NCBI GenBank assembly: GCA_049653005.1
Contig: JBASFL010000114.1
Span: 1-64,000, forward strand
Direction: 5' to 3'
From: UBA2334 sp049653005
Lineage (GTDB): Bacteria > Pseudomonadota > Gammaproteobacteria > Burkholderiales > Burkholderiaceae_C
Length of the DNA: 64,000 bases
This document shows positions 53,043 through 60,335 of the stretch, in pieces (position 1 is the stretch's first letter; every line of letters begins with the position of its first letter). Position numbers and translations under genes: made by a program. The notes under the pieces were generated by a model. That model was not told the origin of the DNA. It worked only from the letters and a program-made list of their open reading frames with translations, and did not search any database.

Positions 53043-54284
53043 TCAAATTTTTCGGGGTTTCACCAGGCTGGCCGCCAGCTTGGCATTCACACGCGCCGCG
53101 TCGGTGTCTGCCGCCCGGGCCAGCGCCACGCCCATGCGGCGTTTGGTGAAGCTTTCGGGTTTGCCGAACAGGCGCAGGTCGGTGCCGGGCACGCGCAGGG
53201 CTTCGTCCACGCCGTCAAACACGATGCCTTCCGCTTCCATGCCACCGTAAATCACGGCGCTGGCGCCGGGGTTGCGCAGGCTGGTGTCCACCGGCAGCCC
53301 CAGGATGGCGCGGGCGTGCAGCTCAAACTCGCTTTGGTGCTGGGTGCACAGCGTCACCAGCCCGGTGTCGTGCGGGCGGGGGCTCACTTCGCTGAACCAC
53401 ACCTGCTCGCCTTTGACAAACAGCTCCACCCCAAACAGGCCCAGGCCGGCTGGCTTGCCGTCCAGGCCCATCCCCAGGTTGTCGGTGACGGTTTTGGCGA
53501 TGTGACGCGACGCGGCCAGGGCCGAGGGGTGCATGGCCATGGGCTGCCAGCTTTCCACATAGTCGCCGCCCACCTGCACGTGGCCGATGGGGTCGCAGAA
53601 ATGGGTCAGCACCCGGCCATCGGCCCCCAGGGCACGCACGGTGAGTTGGGTGATTTCGTAGTCGAAGTCAATGAAGCCTTCCACGATCACACGGCCGTGG
53701 CTCACGCGGCCACCGGCCATGGCGTACTCCCAGGCCTTGGCCACATCGGCTGGGCCGTCGATCTTGCTTTGGCCTTTGCCGCTGCTGCTCATCACCGGTT
53801 TCACCACACACGGGTAGCCAATGGCGGGTTTTCCACCGGTGCCATCAATGGCAGCCTGCAGCTCGGCCAGCGAGTCGCAAAACACGTAGGGGCTGGTGGG
53901 CAGCTTGAGCGTTTCAGCGGCCAGGCGGCGGATGCCTTCGCGGTCCATCGTCAGGCGGGCGGCACGGGCGGTGGGCACCACGCGCGCCACGCCAGCGGCC
54001 TCCAGCTCTTCGAGCATGGGCGTGGCAATGGCCTCGATCTCGGGCACCACCAGGTGCGGGCGCTCGGCTTCAATCAGGCTTTTCAGCTGCGCCGGGTCGC
54101 TCATGGTGATGGTGCGGCTGTGGTGCGCCACCTGCTGGCCGGGGGCGTTGTCGTAGCGGTCCACCGCGATGGTCTCCACGCCCAGGCGCTGCAAGGCCAG
54201 CAGCACCTCTTTGCCCAGCTCGCCAGAGCCGAGCAGCATCACTTTGGTGGCGTGGGGGGACAGGGGTGTGCCGAGGGTGGTCAT
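53043..54284 (-). CDS. purT: Formate-dependent phosphoribosylglycinamide formyltransferase PurT
   Basis: A 413-residue ATP-grasp enzyme making formyl-GAR from formate, ATP and GAR in purine synthesis. Family features are VMLLGSGELGKEVLLALQRL, VDRYDNAPGQQVAHHSRTIT, VKPVMSSSGKGQS and FSEVSPRPHDTGLVTL. ATG 54284 gives MTTLGTPLSPHATK. It is inverted between two genes that normally form one exporter operon, and is divergent from the permease by 70 bp. Confidence 0.95.
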   Translation of the reverse strand: MTTLGTPLSPHATKVMLLGSGELGKEVLLALQRLGVETIAVDRYDNAPGQQVAHHSRTITMSDPAQLKSLIEAERPHLVVPEIEAIATPMLEELEAAGVARVVPTARAARLTMDREGIRRLAAETLKLPTSPYVFCDSLAELQAAIDGTGGKPAIGYPCVVKPVMSSSGKGQSKIDGPADVAKAWEYAMAGGRVSHGRVIVEGFIDFDYEITQLTVRALGADGRVLTHFCDPIGHVQVGGDYVESWQPMAMHPSALAASRHIAKTVTDNLGMGLDGKPAGLGLFGVELFVKGEQVWFSEVSPRPHDTGLVTLCTQHQSEFELHARAILGLPVDTSLRNPGASAVIYGGMEAEGIVFDGVDEALRVPGTDLRLFGKPESFTKRRMGVALARAADTDAARVNAKLAASLVKPRKI

Positions 54285-54354
54285 GGGCGCGGGCTTTCGT
54301 GGGGGTTGGGAGGGGGCACCACTGTAAATCAGGCCAGATGGCGACAATGCGGGC

Positions 54355-55200
54355 ATGCACACCACGCCCGCCCCGACCGAACAGCCCACGGCACCGTCCG
54401 TGTGGCGCGCCCCGCAACTGTCCATGCGCTGGTGGCCGGTGTGGCAGCGCAACCTGCTGGTGTGGAAAAAGCTGGCCATCCCCAGCCTGGTGGGCAACAT
54501 CGCCGAGCCGTTGATGTGGCTGGTGGCCTTTGGCTACGGTTTGGGCGCGCTGGTGGGCCAGGTGGACATGGGGGGCGCAGGCCTGGTGGCAGACAAGGTG
54601 CCCTACATCCTGTTCCTGGCCAGCGGCAGCGTGTGCATGAGCGCCATGAACGCGGCCAGCTTCGAAGCGCTGTATTCGGCCTTTTCGCGCATGCACGTGC
54701 AAAAAACCTGGGACGGCATCCTCAACGCCCCCGTGCGGCTGGACGACGTGGTGCTGGCCGAAATGCTGTGGGCCGCCTACAAGGCGCTGTTCACGGTCAC
54801 GGCCATTTTGGGCGTGATGCTGGCCCTGGGCATCAGCCACAGCCCCAAACTGCTGGTGGCGTGGCCCGTGCTGGCGCTGGTGGGCATCACCTTCAGCTGC
54901 ATTGCGCTGGTGTTCAACGCGCTGGCCAAGGGCTATGACTTTTTCACGTATTACTTCACGCTGGGCCTCACGCCCATGATGTTTTTGAGCGGGGTGTTTT
55001 TCCCGCGCGACCAGTTGCCCGCCGCCGTGCGCTGGCTGTCAGAGCTGCTGCCCCTGACCCACGCCGTGGCCCTGGTGCGCCCCCTGTTCATGGACCGCTG
55101 GCCCACCGACCCCCTGCTGCACCTGGGCGTGCTGGTGGTGTACGCGGTGGCGGCGTTCTGGGTGGCGCTGGCGCTCACACGCAAGCGGTTTTCGGGGTGA
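54355..55200 (+). CDS. NodJ-like ABC transporter permease
   Basis: A 281-residue ABC-2 permease with six helices: GNIAEPLMWLVAFGYGLGAL, KVPYILFLASGSVCMSAMNA, the AVFTVTAILGVMLAL-like region, LLVAWPVLALVGITFSCIAL, and FYTLGLTPMMFLSGVFFP-like and C-terminal helices. Its best partner is the NodI-like ATPase 1.4 kb upstream on the same strand. The substrate is unknown; outside rhizobia NodIJ-like pairs may export lipid-linked or drug-like molecules. The C-terminus is followed directly by a truncated parE. Confidence 0.9.
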   Translation: MHTTPAPTEQPTAPSVWRAPQLSMRWWPVWQRNLLVWKKLAIPSLVGNIAEPLMWLVAFGYGLGALVGQVDMGGAGLVADKVPYILFLASGSVCMSAMNAASFEALYSAFSRMHVQKTWDGILNAPVRLDDVVLAEMLWAAYKALFTVTAILGVMLALGISHSPKLLVAWPVLALVGITFSCIALVFNALAKGYDFFTYYFTLGLTPMMFLSGVFFPRDQLPAAVRWLSELLPLTHAVALVRPLFMDRWPTDPLLHLGVLVVYAVAAFWVALALTRKRFSG

Positions 55201-55221
55201 AGGGCAAAACACAAGCACCCC

Positions 55222-55311
55222 ATCTGCCGCGTCCAAGTTGTGCTCGGCAATGTAGGCCCATGCTTCCAGCAAGTCGGTGCGGGCGCTTTGCGTCAGGCGT
55301 ACAGCGCTCAT
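55222..55311 (-). pseudogene. Truncated ParE-type toxin gene
   Basis: The ATG at 55311 overlaps the parD stop by 4 bp and opens SAVRLTQSARTDLLEAWAYI followed by AEHNLDAAD, the standard N-terminal helix of ParE-family toxins. After about 30 residues the similarity ends. The frame then continues as sequence antisense to the end of the NodJ-like permease gene, so the RelE/ParE beta-sheet that carries toxicity is absent. Confidence 0.75.
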
Positions 55312-55577
55312 GCCGCGTTGTGGCTTTTGCGGGCCCGCCCCTCGGCTTTGAGGGCCGCCATGTCCATCGGAGCGACACGCCCTGATTGCCGGTCAAGCAA
55401 GCCCTGCTCCAAGTCGGTTTTTAACGCCACCAGGGTGGACACACGCACCGATTGATAAGACTCGAACAGGCGAAGTGCTTCCCTCACCACTTCGCTGGCC
55501 GACCCGTACAGCCCAGAGGCCACATGCTCGCGCACCCGGGCTTCCATCTCGGCGGGCAAGGAAATGTTGATGGTCAT
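55308..55577 (-). CDS. parD: ParD-family antitoxin (CopG-like), toxin partner truncated
   Basis: An 89-residue ribbon-helix-helix antitoxin. It has the N-terminal strand TINISLPAEMEARVREHVAS, then GLYGSASEVVREALRLFESY, and a flexible C-terminal toxin-binding tail (LLDRQSGRVAPMDMAALKAE). The start is ATG 55577. It would repress its own promoter. The gap from here to the Phd gene at 56036 holds a repeat copy, a short coding remnant and a terminator, and no complete gene. Confidence 0.85.
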   Translation of the reverse strand: MTINISLPAEMEARVREHVASGLYGSASEVVREALRLFESYQSVRVSTLVALKTDLEQGLLDRQSGRVAPMDMAALKAEGRARKSHNAA

Positions 55578-55674
55578 GGAAAACTCCTGTGATGGCAAAG
55601 ATTGCCACTCATGATACCCATCACACGCGATGCACGAGACAACTTGGGCTGCTGGGGTTGGATGTCTGAGAGTT

Positions 55675-55729
55675 CAAAAAGCAGAGCTGTCAGCGCAATA
55701 CCAAAAAGCGCCGTAGGCCAAAAAGCTTT
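55675..55729 (+). repeat. Variant interspersed repeat, left flank of the Phd-RelE module (copy 8)
   Basis: Reads CAAAAAGCAGAGCTGTCAGC then GCAATACCAAAAAGCGCC and GTAGGCCAAAAAGCTT. It is nearly identical, in the same orientation, to the copy at 56562-56618. It shares the AATACC...AAGCGCC...GGCC framework of the main family. Confidence 0.8.
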
Positions 55730-55849
55730 GAGGATGGTGTGACGACCACGAGCGGAGTCGTCTACTACGACACAGCCGACCGGACCTTGCTCGCATTGGC
55801 TTTGAACAGCAGCAAAACCGACGGCCTGCTGTTCTTGGGTAGCAAGTAA
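55730..55849 (+). pseudogene. C-terminal coding remnant of unidentified gene
   Basis: An open frame ends with GVVYYDTADRTLLALALNSS then KTDGLLFLGSK and a stop at 55847-55849. It has no start of its own and is cut off on the left by the repeat copy. A strong terminator lies 44 bp downstream, as expected for the end of a real gene. The protein family is not identified. Confidence 0.3.
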
Positions 55850-55892
55850 CAAGCAAGGCGCATTTCCAATACACCGGCTAAACCCCAACCTC

Positions 55893-55926
55893 TGGCCACC
55901 CGCTTCATGCCGGTGGCCATTTTTAT
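55893..55926 (+). terminator. Intrinsic terminator downstream of the coding remnant
   Basis: Stem TGGCCACC/GGTGGCCA with an 11-base loop followed by TTTTTATT, on the plus strand. It also insulates the Phd-RelE module from upstream transcription. Confidence 0.8.
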
Positions 55927-56035
55927 TGGTGCATGGCCATGACACATGGCATCAGCTTGCAAGAAGCACCTTAAAACGTACACTTATACGCACTATTTTT
56001 GATGCCTTATGCCAACCCTTTGCACTGGAGCTGCA

Positions 56036-56284
56036 ATGTCAAACCTCATCTTGGCCAACATGACGGCCAGCGTTTCCGAATTGAAGCGGGACCCCATGGG
56101 CACGGTGGCAGCTGGTGAAGGATTTCCGGTGGCCATCCTCAACCGCAACGCACCGGCCTTTTATTGCGTGCCTGCCCGCGCTTACGAGTCCCTGCTGGAA
56201 AAGCTGGAAGACTTGGAACTCAACGCCATTGCCAACGCCCGGCAAGGCCAGGCCATCGTCAAAGTGACACTCGATGAACTTTGA
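56036..56284 (+). CDS. Phd/YefM-family antitoxin
   Basis: An 82-residue antitoxin. The DNA-binding N-terminus is ANMTASVSELKRDPMGTVAA followed by GEGFPVAILNRNAPAFYCVP, the Phd/YefM fold. The acidic, flexible C-terminus (LEKLEDLELNAIANARQGQA) neutralises the toxin. GGAG precedes ATG 56036. It overlaps the toxin gene by 11 bp, as in intact modules. Confidence 0.9.
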   Translation: MSNLILANMTASVSELKRDPMGTVAAGEGFPVAILNRNAPAFYCVPARAYESLLEKLEDLELNAIANARQGQAIVKVTLDEL

Positions 56285-56555
56285 ACTGGGTTTTTTGGAA
56301 GAAGCGCTGAAAGAGTGGCGCAAACTCGACGGCCACACGCGGGAACAGTTCAAAACCAAGCTGGCAGAAAGACTGCTTGCACCCAGGGTGCCCTCAGCCA
56401 AACTGAGCGGTCACCCGGACCGCTACAAAATCAAACTCCGGGCCGTGGGCTACCGGCTGGCATACGAGGTCAAAGACAACGAACTGATTGTGGTGGTCAT
56501 CGCCGTGGGCAAACGCGAACGCAACGCGGTGTACAAGGCGGCAGAACAGCGGTAG
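56274..56555 (+). CDS. RelE/StbE-family toxin
   Basis: A 93-residue RelE-fold toxin: FELGFLEEALKEWRKLDGHT, then LSGHPDRYKIKLRAVGYRLA and YEVKDNELIVVVIAVGKRER, with the conserved basic residues (Lys, Arg) of ribosome-dependent mRNA interferases. The full length and intact overlap with the antitoxin gene suggest a working module. It is bracketed by direct repeats at 55675 and 56562. Confidence 0.9.
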   Translation: MNFELGFLEEALKEWRKLDGHTREQFKTKLAERLLAPRVPSAKLSGHPDRYKIKLRAVGYRLAYEVKDNELIVVVIAVGKRERNAVYKAAEQR

Positions 56556-56561
56556 CCGACA

Positions 56562-56618
56562 GCAAAAAGCAGAGCTGTCAGCGCAATACCACCAAGCGCC
56601 AGAAGCCAAAAAAGCTTC
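56562..56618 (+). repeat. Variant interspersed repeat, right flank of the Phd-RelE module (copy 9)
   Basis: Reads GCAAAAAGCAGAGCTGTCAG then CGCAATACCACCAAGCGCC and AGAAGCCAAAAAAGCTT. It starts 7 bp after the RelE stop codon and runs into the ybdK stop codon. It is a direct repeat of copy 8. Confidence 0.8.
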
Positions 56619-57735
56619 AAATTCTGAGCAAATCGGCGGCCGAGCGCACCACGCCTTGCACGCTGCCGTGTTCGGCAAAGCGCTGGCGCAGCCAGGTGGC
56701 GTGGTTACCTTCCTGGCCGGCGGTGCGTTCGATTTCGTCCAGCGCGGCCAGCGAGTTCAGTGCCTGGGCGTGGGGCTGCAGCACACGCAAGGTGGCCAGA
56801 ATGTCTTCGCGGATGCTGATTTGCTCGCGCGTTTTGGGGTTGACCATCATGCCGTCCAGCCCGAAGCGGCAGGCCTGGAAGCGGTTGTAGGTGTAGACCA
56901 AATAGTCGTCTTCGGCGGGCATGGGCTCGGTGCGTTGCAGCAGGTGGCGGCACAGGGCTTGCAGGTAGCAGGCCAGGCCGGCGGCGCGCTCCACGGTCAG
57001 GGGCGTGTCGCACACGCGCAGTTCGATGGTGCCGTACTCGGGTTTGGGGCGGATGTCCCAGTAAAAGTCTTTCATCGACTTCACCACGCCCGTGGACTCC
57101 ATTTTGGTGAAGTAGTCGTGGGCAAACTCGTCCCAGCTCAGGGTGAACGGGGCGCGCCCGCTCAAGGGGAAGGCAAACACCGAGTTGAGGCGGGCCGAGT
57201 CGAAAAGCGTGTCCACCCCCTGCAAATACGGCGACGACGCGCTGAGCGCGATGAAGTGCGGCACGTAGCGGTTGAGCGAGTGCAGCAAAAACAGCGCTTC
57301 GTCGGCGCTGGCGCAGCCGATGTGCACGTGCTGGCCAAACACGGTGAACTGCTTGGCCAGGTAGCCGTACAAGCCGCTGAGTTCTTTGAACCGGGGCTTG
57401 GCAAAAATGCGCTGCTCGAACCAGCGCTGAAACGGGTGGGTGCCGCCCCCGGCCAGCTCGATGTTGAGCCGGTCACCGGCGGTCACCAGCGTGTTGCGGA
57501 TGTCGCGCAACTGGGCCAGCAGCTCGGCGTGGTCGGTGTGGATGCCAGTGGCGACCTCGATCATGCTTTGCGTCATTTCGGGCGTGACCACGCCAGGGAA
57601 GGGCTGGCGGCCCAGCAGTTCCAGCAGGTCGTTGGCGGTGCTGGACAGGTCAAAGTCGTAGGTGTTGACCAGTTGCAGCTCCAGCTCCACGCCCATGGTG
57701 AGCGAGGCAGACGATTTGAAGGTTTCCAACGGCAT
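56617..57735 (-). CDS. ybdK: YbdK-type carboxylate-amine ligase (glutamate-cysteine ligase-like)
   Basis: A 372-residue member of the GCS2 family: TMGVELELQLVNTYDFDLSS (first ATP/metal-binding glutamates), HVHIGCASADEALFLLHSLN, YGTIELRVCDTPLTVE, and RFQACRFGLDGMMVNPKT. E. coli YbdK has weak glutamate-cysteine ligase activity and its true substrate is unknown. It is 11 bp downstream of the antiporter gene in a run of four minus-strand genes. Confidence 0.9.
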   Translation of the reverse strand: MPLETFKSSASLTMGVELELQLVNTYDFDLSSTANDLLELLGRQPFPGVVTPEMTQSMIEVATGIHTDHAELLAQLRDIRNTLVTAGDRLNIELAGGGTHPFQRWFEQRIFAKPRFKELSGLYGYLAKQFTVFGQHVHIGCASADEALFLLHSLNRYVPHFIALSASSPYLQGVDTLFDSARLNSVFAFPLSGRAPFTLSWDEFAHDYFTKMESTGVVKSMKDFYWDIRPKPEYGTIELRVCDTPLTVERAAGLACYLQALCRHLLQRTEPMPAEDDYLVYTYNRFQACRFGLDGMMVNPKTREQISIREDILATLRVLQPHAQALNSLAALDEIERTAGQEGNHATWLRQRFAEHGSVQGVVRSAADLLRI

Positions 57736-57746
57736 GGCGGGGGCTT

Positions 57747-58943
57747 TCAGCTGTCTTGCGAGGCCTGGGCTTCGCGGGCGGCCACCAGCGCGCGCTGGGT
57801 GACCATGGGGCCCAGCAGCTCCAGCACCAGCACCATGCCGGCGATGGCGGCCAGGGTCTGGTCGGCCAGGTCAAACCCCACCGCGCCGCTTTGCCCCACC
57901 AGCAGCACCACAAAGGCCGACATGGGGCTGAGGGCCAGGCCCGTCATCACCCCCTTTTGCTGGCTGATGCCGCTGACACGCGCCGTGCCCACGTTCACCG
58001 CCACTTTGGCCAGCCCCCGCACCAGCACCAGCACCACGCCCATCCACAGGCTTTGCCAGATGTCCACCCACTCCAGCACCGAGGCCACGTAGACAAACAA
58101 AAACACGCTGAGCAAATCGCCCGCGGTGCCGAAGTTGCGCTGCGCGTTGGTCAGGTGCACGCGGCGCTCGCGCGCCACGATGCCAAACGTGAGCGCGGCC
58201 AACAGGGGCGACAGCTTCAGCCCATAGGCCGCCGTGGTCAGCAGCACCACCGCCAGGGCAAACACCACGGTCACGCCGTCGGGCGCGCGGAACTGCTGGC
58301 CCTTCAGCAGCTTGGGCAGCAAGTACCCCAGCACAGCCCCCACCGCAACGGACGTGGCCACCACGTGCACGCTGCCAAACGCGGCCTGCAACCAGTCGCC
58401 CGACACACGCAGGGTGCGCGACCCCATCACCAGCTTCAGCGCCAGCACCGACACCAGGCAGTTGATGGCGGTGAGGTGCATCACCCGTTCGGTCACCTGG
58501 CCCGCGCTGCGCAGCTCGTGCACCACCCGCAAGATGCCCGCCGGTGAACTGGCCACGGCCAGCGCGGCCACGGCCAGGCGCACGTGTTGGCGCAGGTCGT
58601 CAAACAACCCGGTGGCGGCGTACACCAGCACAAAGGTGAGCAGCGACTCCATCAGCCCCGCCGCCAGCACCCAGGGGTTGGCCTTGAACCAGCGCAGGTT
58701 GATGCGGTAGCCCAGCTCAAACAGCACCAGCGACAGCGCCACGTTGGCCACAAAGGGCAGACCGGTGATGTCGTCGGTCAGGCCGGGCAGGTGCACCGCC
58801 CCGGCCAACATGCCCACCGCCACGTAGCTGCTGACGCGCGGTATGCGCCAGCGGGCGTTGAACGCATCGGCCAGCAACCACGCCACCAGCAGCACCAGTG
58901 GCCAGGCCACGGCTTGCAGCAGAAAAGAGAGGTCGCTCGTCAT
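57747..58943 (-). CDS. Cation:proton antiporter (CPA2-like)
   Basis: A 398-residue integral membrane protein with about 12 helices, starting LSFLLQAVAWPLVLLVAWLL. Family features are VGMLAGAVHLPGL, ANVALSLVLFELGYRINLRW, LAVASSPAGILRVVHELRSA (re-entrant region), and GIVARERRVHLTNAQRNFGT. It probably exchanges Na+ or K+ for H+. There is no C-terminal TrkA-N domain. Lies between ybdK and the methyltransferase gene with small spacing. Confidence 0.82.
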   Translation of the reverse strand: MTSDLSFLLQAVAWPLVLLVAWLLADAFNARWRIPRVSSYVAVGMLAGAVHLPGLTDDITGLPFVANVALSLVLFELGYRINLRWFKANPWVLAAGLMESLLTFVLVYAATGLFDDLRQHVRLAVAALAVASSPAGILRVVHELRSAGQVTERVMHLTAINCLVSVLALKLVMGSRTLRVSGDWLQAAFGSVHVVATSVAVGAVLGYLLPKLLKGQQFRAPDGVTVVFALAVVLLTTAAYGLKLSPLLAALTFGIVARERRVHLTNAQRNFGTAGDLLSVFLFVYVASVLEWVDIWQSLWMGVVLVLVRGLAKVAVNVGTARVSGISQQKGVMTGLALSPMSAFVVLLVGQSGAVGFDLADQTLAAIAGMVLVLELLGPMVTQRALVAAREAQASQDS

Positions 58944-58949
58944 GCGGGG

Positions 58950-59846
58950 TCAGAGGGCGAAACGGGCCTGAAGTTCAGGCAAGGCCATTTCTTCCAGGAC
59001 TTGGGCCAGCCGCTCGCGGGCGCGTGCCACCTGCTGGGCCGTGGCGCCGTGGCTGGCCAGAATCAGCTCGTTTTTCATGGAATGTTCCCAGCCCACCAGC
59101 TCGGTCACGGTGACCTGGTAGCCGTGTGCCTCCAGTTGCAGGCAGCGCAGCACGTTGGTGATCTGGCTGCCGAATTCGCGGGCGTGCAGCGGGTGGCGCC
59201 ACATCTCGCTCAAGGGGCTGCGCGCCCCGCTCAGGGTCTTGTGTTTGCGCAGCGCGGCGGCCACCTCGGCCTGGCAGCAGGGCACCAGGACCAGGTGGCG
59301 GGCCTGCTTGGCCAGGCCAAAGGCGATGGCGTCGTCGGTGGCGGTGTCGCAGGCGTGCAGCGCGGTCACCACGTCGATGCGCGGGGGCAGCTCGGTGCTG
59401 GTGGTGGCGGCCTGCACGCTCAGCGGCAGAAACGACATGCGGGCAAAACCCAGCTCGCGGGCCAGCTCGCGCGAGCGCTCCACCAGCTCGGTGCGGGTTT
59501 CAATGCCATACACATGGCCCACCCCTTGGCCGCCATTGCGTTGGGCAAAAAAACGGTCGTACAGCATGAAGCCCAGGTAAGACTTGCCCGCGCCGTGGTC
59601 GGCCAGGGTGACCGTGCCGCTGGCGGCCAGCACCTTGTCCAGCAGGGGCTCAATGAACTGCAGCAGGTGGTTCACCTGCTTGAGTTTGCGGCGGCTGTCC
59701 TGGTTCAGCTTGCCTTCGCGGGTGAGGATGTGCAGCGCCTTGAGCAGCTCCACCGATTGGCCAGGGGCCAGGCCCAACTGTTCGTGCACCGAAGGGGCTG
59801 CGTTGGCGGCCTGGGCGGCCTTGGAATGGGGGGGGCGTTTCGACAT
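58950..59846 (-). CDS. SAM-dependent methyltransferase
   Basis: A 298-residue protein. Helical residues 30-65 precede motif I, VTLADHGAGKSYLGFMLYDR, where DHGAGKSYL stands for the usual SAM-binding glycine loop. Later come GIETRTELVERSRELA (acidic loop), VVTALHACDTATDDAIAFGL and LVPCCQAEVAAALRKHKTL. The HACD and PCCQ motifs match a group related to rRNA/tRNA or RrmJ-like enzymes; the target is not identifiable. ATG 59846 gives MSKRPPHSK. Confidence 0.8.
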   Translation of the reverse strand: MSKRPPHSKAAQAANAAPSVHEQLGLAPGQSVELLKALHILTREGKLNQDSRRKLKQVNHLLQFIEPLLDKVLAASGTVTLADHGAGKSYLGFMLYDRFFAQRNGGQGVGHVYGIETRTELVERSRELARELGFARMSFLPLSVQAATTSTELPPRIDVVTALHACDTATDDAIAFGLAKQARHLVLVPCCQAEVAAALRKHKTLSGARSPLSEMWRHPLHAREFGSQITNVLRCLQLEAHGYQVTVTELVGWEHSMKNELILASHGATAQQVARARERLAQVLEEMALPELQARFAL

Positions 59847-59868
59847 GCGGGGATGATAGGCCAGGGGT

Positions 59869-60297
59869 TCAGCGGCCAGGCGGTGGGTGCTGCGTGTTTT
59901 GCGCGGCCAGCGCCCGGCGCAGTTCGGCCACCTCATCGCGCACGTGGCGGATTTCGCGCATCAGGTCGCGCTCGATCTGGCGCTCTTCTTCGGCCACCTC
60001 TCGCTCCACAAAAATGGCCGCCAGCGACGCAGTGACCAGCGACAGCACCGCCAGCCCCAGCAACACCACCAGCACCGAAAACCCGCGCGACGCGTGCGTG
60101 GACGGCACCAGGTCGCCATAGCCCACGGTGGCCGCGGTGGTGAAGGCCAGCCACAGGCCGTCGCTGAGGGTTTCCACCTTCGGGTCCAGCCACCAAAAGC
60201 CCACCCCGCCCAGCAGCAAAATGAGCATGGCCAGCACCAGCGAATACACCAGCCCCCGGCGGATCAAAAACAATTGGCGTTTGCGGTGTTGGGTCAT
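59869..60297 (-). CDS. Small two-helix potassium channel
   Basis: A 142-residue protein with a first helix (GLVYSLVLAMLILLLGGVGF), the pore segment LWLAFTTAATVGYGDLVPST carrying the K+ selectivity filter TVGYGD, and a second helix (FSVLVVLLGLAVLSLVTASL). A charged coiled coil of about 45 residues follows (EREVAEEERQIERDLMREIR). This is a minimal KcsA-like tetrameric channel without a regulatory domain. ATG 60297 used. Confidence 0.9.
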   Translation of the reverse strand: MTQHRKRQLFLIRRGLVYSLVLAMLILLLGGVGFWWLDPKVETLSDGLWLAFTTAATVGYGDLVPSTHASRGFSVLVVLLGLAVLSLVTASLAAIFVEREVAEEERQIERDLMREIRHVRDEVAELRRALAAQNTQHPPPGR

Positions 60298-60335
60298 GCC
60301 CCGGATTGTGTCGCGGCCCGCGCACAATCGACCGC

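Noticed and set aside
55039..55311. A complete 90-residue ParE toxin
   Set aside because: Only the first 30 residues resemble ParE; the rest is antisense to the permease gene, so it was recorded as a truncated pseudogene.
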